A stretch of DNA of 64,000 nt from Streptomyces hiroshimensis. Lineage in GTDB: Bacteria > Actinomycetota > Actinomycetes > Streptomycetales > Streptomycetaceae. Each line of letters begins with the position of its first letter. Position 1 is the first letter of the stretch. The notes beneath the pieces were generated by a model. The model saw only the letters and a list, made by a program, of their open reading frames with translations, was not told the origin of the DNA and searched no databases. Made by a program: the position numbers and the translations under genes. Location: assembly GCF_014650335.1 (NCBI RefSeq), contig NZ_BMUT01000011.1, forward strand, positions 268,846 through 332,845, given 5' to 3'. This document shows positions 30,888 to 39,373 of the stretch, one piece after another.

Positions 30888-30931
30888 CCCCGGCCGGCCG
30901 CCGCGTCGGCAGGGCCGCCCGCCTCACACCC

Positions 30932-31219
30932 TCACAGCGGCCACCCGTACATCGGCGACCTCCTGGGCTCGGGGGCCGCGCCCACCGCGGCGACGTCGTG
31001 CTCCGCGGTGTGCAGGAGCTGTTCGCCGAGGTCGCGCAGGGCCCGCCCCGCCGCGAACTCGTCCCCGATCGCCGGGATGTCCTTGTCGCCCGGCGCGCAC
31101 GTGGCGCTCCCGCGGCCCGTGACGGTCGTCGCCCCGGTGTCGAGGGTGGCGCGGGCGCTCGTCCTGCCGTCCTCCTCGACCAGATCGAGGTGGACGTTCC
31201 ATTCGGCTGTGTGCGGCAT
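30932..31219 (-). CDS. DUF1876 domain protein
   Basis: A 95-residue protein beginning MPHTAEWNVHLDLVEEDGRTSA. The pattern 'W-V-hxlxEdxxxTxAxAxLxTG' followed by 'GRGSATCAPGDKDIPAIGDEFAAGRALRDLGEQLLHTAEHDV' is that of DUF1876, a small alpha-beta protein family (dsRBD-like fold) common in actinobacteria and of unknown function. Convergent with the membrane protein (45 bases). Its upstream 219 bases are shared with the divergent ABC ATPase and are pyrimidine-rich on the plus strand, without a recognised operator. Confidence 0.85.
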   Translation of the reverse strand: MPHTAEWNVHLDLVEEDGRTSARATLDTGATTVTGRGSATCAPGDKDIPAIGDEFAAGRALRDLGEQLLHTAEHDVAAVGAAPEPRRSPMYGWPL

Positions 31220-31438
31220 CGTCGGCTCCTCTGCGCTCGGCCCCTCCGCCTGCCTCTCCTCCCGGTGGTCTCTCCTCCCAGTCTCTCCCAGCTTCTCCCC
31301 TGCGCCGCCGTCCGGCACGGGGACCGGCGCCCCGCCCCGCTGCCGGTCCCCTCGGCGCCTCCGCCAGCCCTGGCGGCCCGGCGTCGGCTGGCCGAAACTG
31401 GACGGGAGACCCCGCCGGCGACGGTCCGGGAGGCGGCA

Positions 31439-32410
31439 TTGGGCGAGCGCACGCGCAACGTCATCGACATCGTCTCGCTGACCAAGCGCTACGGCCGCAC
31501 GGTCGGCGTCGAGGGGCTCGACATCGGCGTCGGCGAGGGCGAGGTCTTCGGCTTCCTGGGGCCCAACGGGGCGGGCAAGACCACCACGATGCGCTGCCTC
31601 GTGGGGCTGCTGCGCCCCACCGCGGGCCGGGTCCGGGTGCTCGGCCGCGACCCCTTCAGCGAGCACCTGCGCCTCGCCCCGTCCCTCGGCTACCTCCCCG
31701 GGGAGCTGCGGCTCTACCCCGAGCTCACCGGCCGCGAGACCCTGCGGCTGCTGGCGGCGCTGCAGGGCGCCCCCGCCCGTCTCCAGGACGAGCTCTGCGA
31801 GCGCCTGAGCCTGTCCGGCGCGGACCTGGACCGCACCGTCCGCGCGTACTCGCGCGGCATGAAGCAGAAGCTGGGCCTCGTCCAGGCACTGCAGCACGAA
31901 CCCGAGCTGGTGATCCTCGACGAGCCCACCGAAGGGCTCGACCCCCTCGTCCAGGAGACCTTCTACGCCCTGCTGGCGGAGGTCCGCGCGGCCGGGCGCA
32001 CCGTCCTGCTCTCCAGCCACGTGCTGCCGGAGGTCCAGCGGACGTGCGAGCGGGTGGCGATCGTCCGGGCCGGGCGGCTGGTGACCGTCGGGTCGGTGGC
32101 CGCCCTCCGCGAGGCCCGGGCCCGCAAGGTGCGCCTGACGTTCGCGGACGGCCTCGGGCGGCGGCCGCTCGGCGCCGCCGACCGCTGGTCGCCCGCCTGG
32201 CACGGCGACCAGGCCGTGCTGATGATCCCGCCCGACCGGACGGTCGCCGCCCTGCGGGAGCTGCTGGCGCTGCCGGTGCGGGACCTCACGGTGGAGGAGG
32301 CCGGGCTGGACGAGGCGTTCCTCGACCTCTACCGGAACGGAATGGTCGTCCGGACCGGCCCGGACGACCAGAACAACCAGAACAATCGGAACAGGGGGAC
32401 GCCCCCATGA
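31439..32410 (+). CDS. ABC transporter ATP-binding protein (drug/antibiotic exporter type)
   Basis: The 323-residue ATPase has Walker A 'GPNGAGKTTT', Q-loop region 'LGYLPGELRLYPELT', signature 'YSRGMKQKLG', Walker B 'LVILDEPTEGLDP' and H-loop 'LLSSHVLPE'. The final 80 residues match the C-terminal extension of CcmA/DrrA-type multidrug exporters. I placed the start at TTG 31439, which follows GGGAGG by 5 bases and gives the usual N-terminus. The stop overlaps the permease ATG (ATGA), so the two are one unit. Confidence 0.88.
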   Translation: MGERTRNVIDIVSLTKRYGRTVGVEGLDIGVGEGEVFGFLGPNGAGKTTTMRCLVGLLRPTAGRVRVLGRDPFSEHLRLAPSLGYLPGELRLYPELTGRETLRLLAALQGAPARLQDELCERLSLSGADLDRTVRAYSRGMKQKLGLVQALQHEPELVILDEPTEGLDPLVQETFYALLAEVRAAGRTVLLSSHVLPEVQRTCERVAIVRAGRLVTVGSVAALREARARKVRLTFADGLGRRPLGAADRWSPAWHGDQAVLMIPPDRTVAALRELLALPVRDLTVEEAGLDEAFLDLYRNGMVVRTGPDDQNNQNNRNRGTPP

Positions 32411-33228
32411 CCGGCCGCTTCCCGTTGATGCGGCTGGCCCTGCAGCGCCGCCGCCGGATGATCGTCGCCCTGGCCGTGGGCATCGCCGTCTTCGAGGCCC
32501 TCATCGTGGTGATCACGACGACCGTCACGCCGGGACAGATCTTCGGCGCGGGCGGGCGGCAGCCGCCGGGCGTCTTCAGGGCGTTCAGCGGATCGAACGG
32601 CGACGTGTCGATCGCCAGCTACCCCGGCCTGCTGGGCGCCGGGCTCACCCACCCGTTCTGGATCGCCCTGCAGCTGACCGCCGTCGGCTCGCTGGCCGCC
32701 GCCGCGGTCGCCGCGGACGTGGAGGCGGGCACCATCGAGCTGCTCATGGTCCGCCCCGTCTCGCGGGCGCGGCTGCTGGCCGAGCGGACCGCCGCGCTCG
32801 TCCTCGTCTCCCTGCTGCTCAACGTGGCCGCGACGCTCGCCGTGTCCGTAGGCGTGGCGCTGGCGCCCAACCTGCGCGACGCCGTCCCCCAGAGCGGGGT
32901 GTACGCGGCCGGGCTGCTGGGCTTCGGCTTCGCGCTGTGCCTGACGGGCCCCGCCCTGGCCGTCTCGGCCGCGGGCCGCAGCAGGGCACGTGTCGTGGGG
33001 ACGACGATCGCCCTCGGCGCGGCCGGGTTCGCGGTCAACTTCATCGCCATGGCCTGGGCGAAGGCCGCGCCCCTGCGCTTCATCAGCCCCTTCCACTACT
33101 ACACGCCGGGCGACGCACTGGCCTACGGCGCCGTCCCCTGGGGGCAGTTCGCGGTGCTCGTCGGCGTCGGCGCCGCGGGCGTCCTGCTGGCGTTCGGCCT
33201 CGTCGCCCGCCGTGACCTCGCTCCGTGA
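32407..33228 (+). CDS. ABC-2 type permease
   Basis: The 273-residue protein has six predicted membrane helices and a 45-residue loop after the first ('TPGQIFGAGGRQPPGVFRAFSG'). 'AADVEAGTIELLMVRPVSRARLLAERTAAL' is the ABC-2 permease motif. It pairs with the overlapping ATPase to form an exporter or a membrane-remodelling complex. The C-terminus 'SPFHYYTPGDAL' is like that of bacterial ABC-2 permeases near antibiotic loci. The substrate is unknown. Confidence 0.86.
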   Translation: MTGRFPLMRLALQRRRRMIVALAVGIAVFEALIVVITTTVTPGQIFGAGGRQPPGVFRAFSGSNGDVSIASYPGLLGAGLTHPFWIALQLTAVGSLAAAAVAADVEAGTIELLMVRPVSRARLLAERTAALVLVSLLLNVAATLAVSVGVALAPNLRDAVPQSGVYAAGLLGFGFALCLTGPALAVSAAGRSRARVVGTTIALGAAGFAVNFIAMAWAKAAPLRFISPFHYYTPGDALAYGAVPWGQFAVLVGVGAAGVLLAFGLVARRDLAP

Positions 33229-33280
33229 GGCGGGCGGGCGCTCTCTGGTGCACAGGCCGGTCAGCCAGCAGACTCGGGCC

Positions 33281-34063
33281 ATGGAAACCACGGTGCGGGT
33301 CAAGGGCGGCGAAGTCTGGGCGGACGACTCGGGGGAGGGGCCGGCAGGGGGAGGCGTACCGCTCGTGCTGCTGCACTCCGGGGTAGGGGACTCGCGCATC
33401 TGGGATCCCGTCCTGCCGCGCCTCGCGGAGCGGCACCGGGTCATCCGCTACGACGTGCGCGGCTACGGGCGCTCCCCGGCGGCCACGGTGAAGTACTCCC
33501 TGATGGAGGACCTGGTGGCGGTCCTCGACCACTTCGGCCTGGACCGGGCCGCCCTGGTCGGCTCCAGCATGGGCGGCGCCACGGCGGTGAGCCTCGCCCT
33601 CGCCGACCCCGGGCGGGTCGCGGCGCTCGCGCTGCTGGTCCCGGGCGTGACGGGCTACGACGAGCTCGGCTCGCCGCGCGTCATGGCCGAGATCGAAAGG
33701 CTGGCCGGGGCGGGGGACATGGACGGCCTCGTGGCCCTGTGCCGGCGGACGTGGGGCGCGGCCGGCTCCGGCGACGACGCCGAGGCGGTGGCCCGGATAC
33801 GGGCGGCGCTCCCGGCGTGGTTCTCCAACCACCCTTACCACGTGCCGGACGCCCCCGCCTTCGGCCGGCTGGGCGAGCTGGACGTGCCGTGCCTGCTGGC
33901 GCTGGGCGAGCAGGACCAGCCCGAAGTGGTCCGGTGCAACGAGGAGATGGCCGCACGCATCCCCGGCTGCCGCCTGGTCAGGCTGCCCGGATCCGACCAC
34001 CTGCCGACCCTGCGCGAGCCGGAGACGGTGGCGGGGCTGGTGCTGGAGGTGTGCGCGGGGTGA
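33281..34063 (+). CDS. Alpha/beta hydrolase
   Basis: A 260-residue enzyme with oxyanion region 'LVLLHSGVGDSRIW', 'YDVRGYGRSP', nucleophile elbow 'LVGSSMGGATA', acid-loop 'ALGEQDQPEV' and catalytic His in 'GSDHLPTLREPE'. It is closest in style to haloperoxidase-like and 3-oxoadipate enol-lactonase-like esterases. The start ATG lies 52 bases after the ABC permease stop without a strong ribosome site, so it may be a separate unit. The substrate cannot be assigned. Confidence 0.86.
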   Translation: METTVRVKGGEVWADDSGEGPAGGGVPLVLLHSGVGDSRIWDPVLPRLAERHRVIRYDVRGYGRSPAATVKYSLMEDLVAVLDHFGLDRAALVGSSMGGATAVSLALADPGRVAALALLVPGVTGYDELGSPRVMAEIERLAGAGDMDGLVALCRRTWGAAGSGDDAEAVARIRAALPAWFSNHPYHVPDAPAFGRLGELDVPCLLALGEQDQPEVVRCNEEMAARIPGCRLVRLPGSDHLPTLREPETVAGLVLEVCAG

Positions 34064-34091
34064 CCTGGCGGTCGGCCACGGGGGTTTCCTG

Positions 34092-34117
34092 GGGAACGCG
34101 GTCCGGGACGCGTTCCC
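34092..34117. promoter_or_regulatory. Inverted repeat GGGAACGCG-N8-CGCGTTCCC
   Basis: Nine-base perfect arms with an 8-base loop, 29 bases after the hydrolase stop and about 100 bases before the small membrane gene. A second weaker repeat, TCACCC/GGGTGA (34121-34145), follows. It can serve as terminator for the hydrolase or operator for the small gene. Confidence 0.55.
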
Positions 34118-34220
34118 TGATCACCCTCCGTGAACCCAAGGGTGAGCTTGAGGGGTAGACTCGCGCCGGTAAAGCGGCGGACGGCGACAGCCAAGAGGAA
34201 CAGCCGAGAGGAGGCCCGCC

Positions 34221-34343
34221 ATGAGCGAGAAGCGGGCGGAGCGGCAGGTTGCCCTCCGGGTGCTGGTCTACGTCTTCGTCACCCACCTCTTCGCCGGTTT
34301 CATCTGGTTGCTGTTCTACATCGGCGGCCACGCCGACAAGTGA
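34221..34343 (+). CDS. 40-residue membrane protein, DUF6126-like
   Basis: A short gene reading MSEKRAERQVALRVLVYVFV then a THLFAGFIWLLFYIGGHADK end: a charged N-terminus and one membrane helix. A GAGAGGAGG ribosome site stands 8 bases before the ATG. The 'RVxVYVFxTHLxAGFxWLLFYxGGHA' pattern matches small DUF6126-type proteins of streptomycetes, which have no known role and are often beside regulators. It lies between an inverted repeat and a convergent PhzF gene. Confidence 0.75.
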   Translation: MSEKRAERQVALRVLVYVFVTHLFAGFIWLLFYIGGHADK

Positions 34344-34374
34344 TGCGCCGGGCGGCCCGTCCCCCTCGCCGGCC

Positions 34375-35238
34375 TCAGCCGGCGACCGGCACGGCGTGCC
34401 CCGTCACCCGCACCCGCGCGTCCGCCGGGTCGATCGCGACGAGCAGATCGCTGGGGCGGCCCATGTCCTCGCCCTGGCGGATGCGGATCGTGGTGGCCTC
34501 GCCGATCGCCCGCAGGTAGCCGCCGAACGCGGCCGCGGCCGCCCCGGTGGCCGGGTCCTCCACGACGCCGCCCACGGGGAAGGGGTCGCGCGCATGGAAC
34601 AGCCGCCCGTCCTCCCGCCACACCAGCTGCACGGTGGTCCAGCCGTACGACCGCATCACGTCGCCGAGCGCGTCGAAGTCGTAGGAGAGGGAGGCCAGCC
34701 GGGCGCGGGTGGCGGCGGCGAGCACGAGGTGATGGTTTCCGCCGAAGGCGACGTGCGGCGGCAGCGCCGGGTCCAGCTCCTCGCGGGTCCAGCCCAGGGC
34801 GGCCAGCGCGGCGTCCGCCTCGGCGTCCTCGGCGGGGCGGGAGTGCGTGGGCGCGCTGGTGAGGGTCGCCCGCCCCACGCGGTCCGCGCCGGTCTCCGTG
34901 GCGACCCCGATCTCGCCCACGGGCGTGTCGAAGAGCAGCTCGCCGGGGCCGATGCGGCCGGCCAGGGCGACCGCGGTCGCGACGGTGGCGTGGCCGCAGA
35001 ACGCGACCTCCGCGAGCGGGCTGAAGTAGCGCAGCCGGAAACGGCGTGACGCCGCGTCCCCGGCGGTGATGAACGCCGTCTCGGAGTAGCCGACTTCGGC
35101 GGCGATCGCGAGCATCTCCTCCTCGCCGAGGCGGGCGGCGTCGAGGACGACTCCCGCGGGGTTCCCGCCGGAGGGGTCGGAGGTGAAGGCCGTGTAGCGC
35201 AGGATCTCGGTGGCAGCAGCGGTGCTCTTGGTGGTCAT
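34375..35238 (-). CDS. PhzF family isomerase
   Basis: A 287-residue protein with the PhzF signatures: N-terminal 'YTAFTSDPSGGNPAGVVLDA', catalytic Glu (E53) in 'VGYSETAFI', 'FCGHATVATA' and C-terminal 'VEDPATGAAAAAFGGYLR'. PhzF enzymes isomerise dihydro-hydroxyanthranilate in phenazine synthesis, but most relatives act on unknown substrates, and no phenazine gene is present here. The ATG at 35238 is preceded by a 92-base divergent region shared with a LysR gene, its likely regulator. Confidence 0.88.
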   Translation of the reverse strand: MTTKSTAAATEILRYTAFTSDPSGGNPAGVVLDAARLGEEEMLAIAAEVGYSETAFITAGDAASRRFRLRYFSPLAEVAFCGHATVATAVALAGRIGPGELLFDTPVGEIGVATETGADRVGRATLTSAPTHSRPAEDAEADAALAALGWTREELDPALPPHVAFGGNHHLVLAAATRARLASLSYDFDALGDVMRSYGWTTVQLVWREDGRLFHARDPFPVGGVVEDPATGAAAAAFGGYLRAIGEATTIRIRQGEDMGRPSDLLVAIDPADARVRVTGHAVPVAG

Positions 35239-35262
35239 GGGCCTCACTCTCCCGCAGGCCAC

Positions 35263-35281
35263 CCATCATGACCAACGATGG
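35263..35281. promoter_or_regulatory. LysR-box candidate between phzF-like gene and LysR gene
   Basis: CCATC-N9-GATGG, containing an ATC-N9-GAT core that satisfies the T-N11-A rule for LysR sites. It lies 25 bases upstream of the PhzF-family start and 50 bases upstream of the divergent LysR GTG. Confidence 0.55.
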
Positions 35282-35330
35282 TTTTTGATCTCTGCGATCG
35301 GGAAGCCCGATGGCTCACTAGGATCACCCC

Positions 35331-36233
35331 GTGGACACCCGACTCCTCCGCACCTTCCTCGCCCTCGCCCGCACCGGGAGCTTCACCGCCGCGGCCGCGG
35401 AGCTGCACCTCGCCCAGTCCACCGTCACCGTGCAGATCCGGGCGCTGGAGAAGGAGCTGGGCACCCGCCTCTTCGACCGGCTGCCCCGGGGCGCGTCCCT
35501 CACCGCGGCGGGCCGCCGCCTGATCGAGGAGGCCGAGGCCGTGCTGGACGCCGAGTCCCGCCTGCGCGCGGCCGTCGCGGCCGAGGGGCCGCCGGCCGGG
35601 CGCGTCGTCGTGGGCGCGGGGGAGACCTTGTGCTCGGCCCGCCTGCCCGGCGTCATCGCCGCCCTGCGCCGCTCCCACCCCGGCATCGAGGTCGACCTGG
35701 CGCCCGTCGGCACCGCCGCCGCCGTGGAAGGACTCCGCACGGGCCGGCTCGACATCGCGCTGCTGCTGGAGGAGGACGTCTCCTTCCCCGACATCGCCGC
35801 CGAACCCCTCGCCCACGAGCCGCTGGTCCTCCTCTGCGCCCCCGGACACCCCTTCGCCCGCCGGCCCGCACCCGTCACCTGGGAGGACCTGGCCGGCGAG
35901 ACCTTCTTCCTCCACGAGCAGGGCTGCTCCTACAGCGACCGCCTCGCCCACCGCCTCCTCTCCCTCCCCGGCGCGCACCTGCGCCTGACCCGCTTCGGCA
36001 GCATCGAGGCCGCCCGGTCCTGCGTGGCGGCGGGGCTCGGCCTGACGCTGCTGCCGCGCGCCACCGCCGAGGACGCCCTGCGCGAAGGCCGCCTGGCCGC
36101 GGTGGCCGGGCCCCCGTTCCCCGATGTGCCCGTCCAGGTGGCACGGCACCGCAGGCGCTGGGTCTCCCCGGCCGCGCAGGCGGTCGTCGCCGAACTCGCG
36201 CGGCACTTCCCGGCCCGGACGGCCGCCTCCTAG
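35331..36233 (+). CDS. LysR family transcriptional regulator
   Basis: The 300-residue protein has an N-terminal HTH ('RTFLALARTGSFTAAAAELHLAQSTVTVQIRALEKELGTRLFDRL') and a substrate-binding domain ('GRVVVGAGETLCSARLPGVIAALRRSHPGIEV'). GTG start at 35331. Two regulatory targets are possible from position: the divergent PhzF-family gene, which shares a LysR-box-like repeat, and, less likely, the convergent molybdenum hydroxylase operon. The effector is unknown. Confidence 0.88.
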   Translation: MDTRLLRTFLALARTGSFTAAAAELHLAQSTVTVQIRALEKELGTRLFDRLPRGASLTAAGRRLIEEAEAVLDAESRLRAAVAAEGPPAGRVVVGAGETLCSARLPGVIAALRRSHPGIEVDLAPVGTAAAVEGLRTGRLDIALLLEEDVSFPDIAAEPLAHEPLVLLCAPGHPFARRPAPVTWEDLAGETFFLHEQGCSYSDRLAHRLLSLPGAHLRLTRFGSIEAARSCVAAGLGLTLLPRATAEDALREGRLAAVAGPPFPDVPVQVARHRRRWVSPAAQAVVAELARHFPARTAAS

Positions 36234-36290
36234 CCGCGCGCGGGCCGCCTCCCGGAGCGCCTGACCCGGGCGGGCAGGACCGATCGAGGC

Positions 36291-38375
36291 TCAGCGGGGC
36301 CGCTCCAGGCCGGCCAGGAGTTTCTCCGGCAGCAGGGGCAGGTCGCGGACCCGTACCCCCGTCGCGTGGTGCACCGCGTTCGCGATCGCCGCCGCGGTGC
36401 CGACGATGCCGATCTCCCCGATGCCCTTGCTCCCCATGGGGTTGAGCCACGGGTCGTGCTCGTCGATCCAGTGCGCCTCGATGCCGCGGACGTCCGCGCA
36501 CGCCGGCACGTGGTACGAGGCGAGGTCCCGTTCGGCGAAGTCGCCGAAGCGGGCGTCCATCGTGCTGCCCTCCATCAGCGCCATGCCCACGCCCATCGTC
36601 ATGCCCCCGATGAACTGGCTGCGTCCGGTGCGGGCGTTGAGGACGCGACCGGCGGCGAAGACGCCCAGCAGGCGGCGCAGACGCACCTCCCCGGTGTCGG
36701 TGTCGACCGCGACCTCCGCGAACTGCGCACCGAAGGACGCCTTCGCGTGCGGCGGGTCGGAGGCGATGTCCTCCCCGGTGTCGGCCGTGGCGGTCAGGCC
36801 GTCCGTCGGCAGCGTGCCCCCGCGCTCGTCGATCATCCCGACCAGCGTGCGGCAGGCCTTGTGCACGGCCCATCCCCACGAGCCGGTGCCGGCGGAGCCC
36901 CCGGCGAGCGGCGCGGCCGGCAGCGCACTGCTGCCGATCTCGACGGCGACCAGGTCCTGCGCGACGCCGAGCGCCTCGGCCGCGATCTGTGCGAGGACGG
37001 TCCGGGCGCCCGTGCCGATGTCGGTGGCGTTGACCCGGATCCGGTAGCGGCCCGCCCCGGTGACCTGTGCCTGTGCCGAGGAGGGCATGAGGTAGACGGG
37101 ATAGAAGGACGACGCCACCCCCGAGCCGATCAGCAGGCGGCCCTCGGTGCGCGAGCGGGGCCGGGGGTCGCGCGCGTCCCAGCCGAAGCGGCGCGCCCCT
37201 TCGCGCAGGCACTCGACCAGGTGCCGGCTGCTGTACGGCTTTCCGCTGTCCGGGTAGGTCGCGGTGTCGTTGCGCACCCTCAGCTCGACCGGGTCCACCC
37301 CGGCGGCGCAGGCGAGTTCGTCCATCGCGCACTCCAGCGCGTACATCCCCGAGGCCTCGCCCGGCGCCCGCATCCACGACGGGCTCGGGACGTCGAGCGC
37401 GGCGACCCGGTGCGTGGTGCGGCTGTCGAGGGAGACGTACATGGCGCGCGAAGGGGCCGCCGCCTGCTCCACGAACTCGCGGACGGTGGAGGTCTGGGTG
37501 GTGACCTCGTGCGCGAGCGCCGTGATCACGCCGTCCTCGCCCGCGCCGAGCCGCATGCGCTGGATGAGCGGCGGCCGGTGCCCGACCACGGCCGCGAGCT
37601 GAGCGCGCGGCAGCACGGCCTTGACGGGTCTGCCGGTGTGCCGGGCGGCCATGGCGGCCAGGACGACCTGCGGGCGGGGCGTGCCCTTGCAGCCGAAGCC
37701 GCCGCCCACGTGCTCGGCGACGACCGTGATCCGCTCCTTGTCCATCCCGAACAGGGCGGCCAGCGTCTCCTGGACGGCCGTCGCGCCCTGGCAGGAGTCG
37801 TGGGCGAACAGCCGGCCGTCCTCCCAGCGGGCGGTCGTCGCGTGCGGTTCCATCGGGTGGTTGTGCAGGCCGGGCAGCGTGTACGTGGCGTCGATGCGGA
37901 CGGGGGCACGCGCGTAGGCGCCGTCGAAGTCACCGCGCTCGCGGCACGCCGGAATGCCCGAGTTGGCCTCCTCGGGGAAGTACAGGCGCGGGTGCTCCGG
38001 GGTCAGCACGGCGTCGTGCTCCTCGGGCGCGTACGCGACGCGCACCGCGGCGGCCATCGCGCGGGCCGCCTCCGGGGTCTCGGCGACCGCCAGCGCCACG
38101 TACCAGCCGCGGTGCGGCACCCGGTCGTTCTGCAGCACGAGCAACGTGCGGTCCTCCACGTCCTTCAGACGCGGCGCGTTCTCGTGCGTCAGCACGGCCA
38201 GGGCACCGGGCTCGGCCATCGCCGCCCCGGTGTCGACCGACAGGACCCGGCCGAGGGCGACCGTGGCGGGCACCGGCCAGGCGTACGCGGTGCCGGGCGG
38301 GGTGTGCTCGGCGGCGTAGCGGGCGGATCCGGTGACCTTCTCGCGGCCTTCGAGCCGGACGGGATCGGTGCTCAT
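36291..38375 (-). CDS. Molybdenum hydroxylase large subunit (xanthine dehydrogenase/YagR-PaoC type)
   Basis: The 694-residue subunit binds the molybdenum cofactor. 'REKVTGSARYAAEH' opens the hammerhead domain; 'GGGFGCKGTPRPQVVLAAMAA', 'MRAPGEASGMYALECAMDELA' (written as MRAPGEA in place of RGFG-like blocks) and the C-terminal 'GSKGIGEIGIVGTAAAIANAVHHATG' hold the cofactor and catalytic Glu. Such enzymes hydroxylate aldehydes or N-heterocycles. The start overlaps the FAD subunit stop (ATGA). The full three-gene order, 2Fe-2S, FAD, Mo, matches YagTSR/PaoABC aldehyde oxidoreductases. No XdhC/PaoD-type maturation gene is in view. Confidence 0.88.
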   Translation of the reverse strand: MSTDPVRLEGREKVTGSARYAAEHTPPGTAYAWPVPATVALGRVLSVDTGAAMAEPGALAVLTHENAPRLKDVEDRTLLVLQNDRVPHRGWYVALAVAETPEAARAMAAAVRVAYAPEEHDAVLTPEHPRLYFPEEANSGIPACRERGDFDGAYARAPVRIDATYTLPGLHNHPMEPHATTARWEDGRLFAHDSCQGATAVQETLAALFGMDKERITVVAEHVGGGFGCKGTPRPQVVLAAMAARHTGRPVKAVLPRAQLAAVVGHRPPLIQRMRLGAGEDGVITALAHEVTTQTSTVREFVEQAAAPSRAMYVSLDSRTTHRVAALDVPSPSWMRAPGEASGMYALECAMDELACAAGVDPVELRVRNDTATYPDSGKPYSSRHLVECLREGARRFGWDARDPRPRSRTEGRLLIGSGVASSFYPVYLMPSSAQAQVTGAGRYRIRVNATDIGTGARTVLAQIAAEALGVAQDLVAVEIGSSALPAAPLAGGSAGTGSWGWAVHKACRTLVGMIDERGGTLPTDGLTATADTGEDIASDPPHAKASFGAQFAEVAVDTDTGEVRLRRLLGVFAAGRVLNARTGRSQFIGGMTMGVGMALMEGSTMDARFGDFAERDLASYHVPACADVRGIEAHWIDEHDPWLNPMGSKGIGEIGIVGTAAAIANAVHHATGVRVRDLPLLPEKLLAGLERPR

Positions 38376-39373
38376 GAGCCGGTCTCCTCCTCGCCCGGTG
38401 CGGCGAGCCCGGCCAGCACCCGCACGGCCAGGTTGCGGGCGAGCCGCACCTTGAAGGCGTTGTCGCGCAGCGGCTCGGCGGCCGCCAGCTCGGCCTCGGC
38501 GGCCTCGGCGAAGGACTCCTCGGTGGCCGGGGCACCCCGCAGCGTGCCCTCCGCGACGCGCGCCCGCCAGGGCTTGTGGGCCAGACCGCCGAAGGCCAGG
38601 CGCACGTCCGCGACCCGGCCCGCGCGGACGTCGAGCGCCGCGGCGACGGAGGCGAGCGCGAAGGCGTACGAGGAGCGGTCGCGCGCCTTCCGGTACGCGG
38701 ACCGGCCCGCGGGAGGGGCCGGCAGCCGGACGGCCAGGACGAGCTCGGCCGGCTCGACGACCGTGTCGCGCTCGGGCTCGTCCCCGGGAAGGCGGTGGAA
38801 GTCGCAGAGCGGGACGGTGCGTTCGCCGCCGGGCCCGCGCAGCTCGACGACCGCGTCGAGCGCCGCCAGGGCCACGGCCATGTCGGAGGGGTGCGTGGCG
38901 ACGCACTGCGCCGAGTGGCCCAGCACCGCGAGATCGCGGTGCACTCCTTCGCGGGCCGGGCAGCCGCTCCCGGGAACCCGCTTGTTGCACGGCTTGCCCA
39001 CGTCCTGGAAGTACAGGCAGCGGGTGCGCTGGAGGAGGTTGCCGCCCGTGGTGGCCGTATTGCGGATCTGCCCGGAGGCGCCCGCCAGCACGGCCTGGGA
39101 CAGGGCGGGGTAGCGCGCCCGCACGGCCGGGTGGGCGGCGAGGTCGCTGTTGCGGACGCCGGCCCCGATGCGCAGCCCGCCGTCCGGCGTCTCCTCGATC
39201 TCCGTGAGCGGCAGGCGGCTGACGTCCACCAGCAGCCCGGGGGAGGCGACGCCCAGCTTCATCAGGTCGACCAGGTTGGTGCCGCCGCCGAGGAACATGC
39301 CGCCGGGAGAGGCCGCGAGGGCCGCGATCGCCCCGTCCACGTCGTCGGCGCGCGTGTAGGCGAAGGCCTTCAC
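38372..39373 (-). CDS. Molybdenum hydroxylase FAD subunit (YagS/PaoB type)
   Basis: The 333-residue subunit has the FAD-binding 'GGMFLGGGTNLVDLMKLGV' and 'GASGQIRNTATTGGNLLQRTRC' motifs. An insert carries cysteines in 'RTRCLYFQD', 'KPCNKRVPGSGC' and 'SAQCVATHPSD'. In E. coli PaoB this insert holds an additional [4Fe-4S] cluster, which separates the PaoABC branch from xanthine dehydrogenases; the same cysteine spacing here supports a PaoB-like subunit. The GTG start overlaps the 2Fe-2S gene's stop by 4 bases. Confidence 0.88.
   Translation of the reverse strand: MKAFAYTRADDVDGAIAALAASPGGMFLGGGTNLVDLMKLGVASPGLLVDVSRLPLTEIEETPDGGLRIGAGVRNSDLAAHPAVRARYPALSQAVLAGASGQIRNTATTGGNLLQRTRCLYFQDVGKPCNKRVPGSGCPAREGVHRDLAVLGHSAQCVATHPSDMAVALAALDAVVELRGPGGERTVPLCDFHRLPGDEPERDTVVEPAELVLAVRLPAPPAGRSAYRKARDRSSYAFALASVAAALDVRAGRVADVRLAFGGLAHKPWRARVAEGTLRGAPATEESFAEAAEAELAAAEPLRDNAFKVRLARNLAVRVLAGLAAPGEEETGS

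Noticed and set aside
34375..35238. Phenazine biosynthesis cluster
   Set aside because: Only a PhzF-fold gene is present; none of the other phenazine genes is nearby, and PhzF relatives are widespread with other roles.
36366..39113. A 915-residue plus-strand frame opposite the molybdenum hydroxylase genes
   Set aside because: The opposite strand encodes three recognisable overlapping subunits, so this is an antisense shadow.
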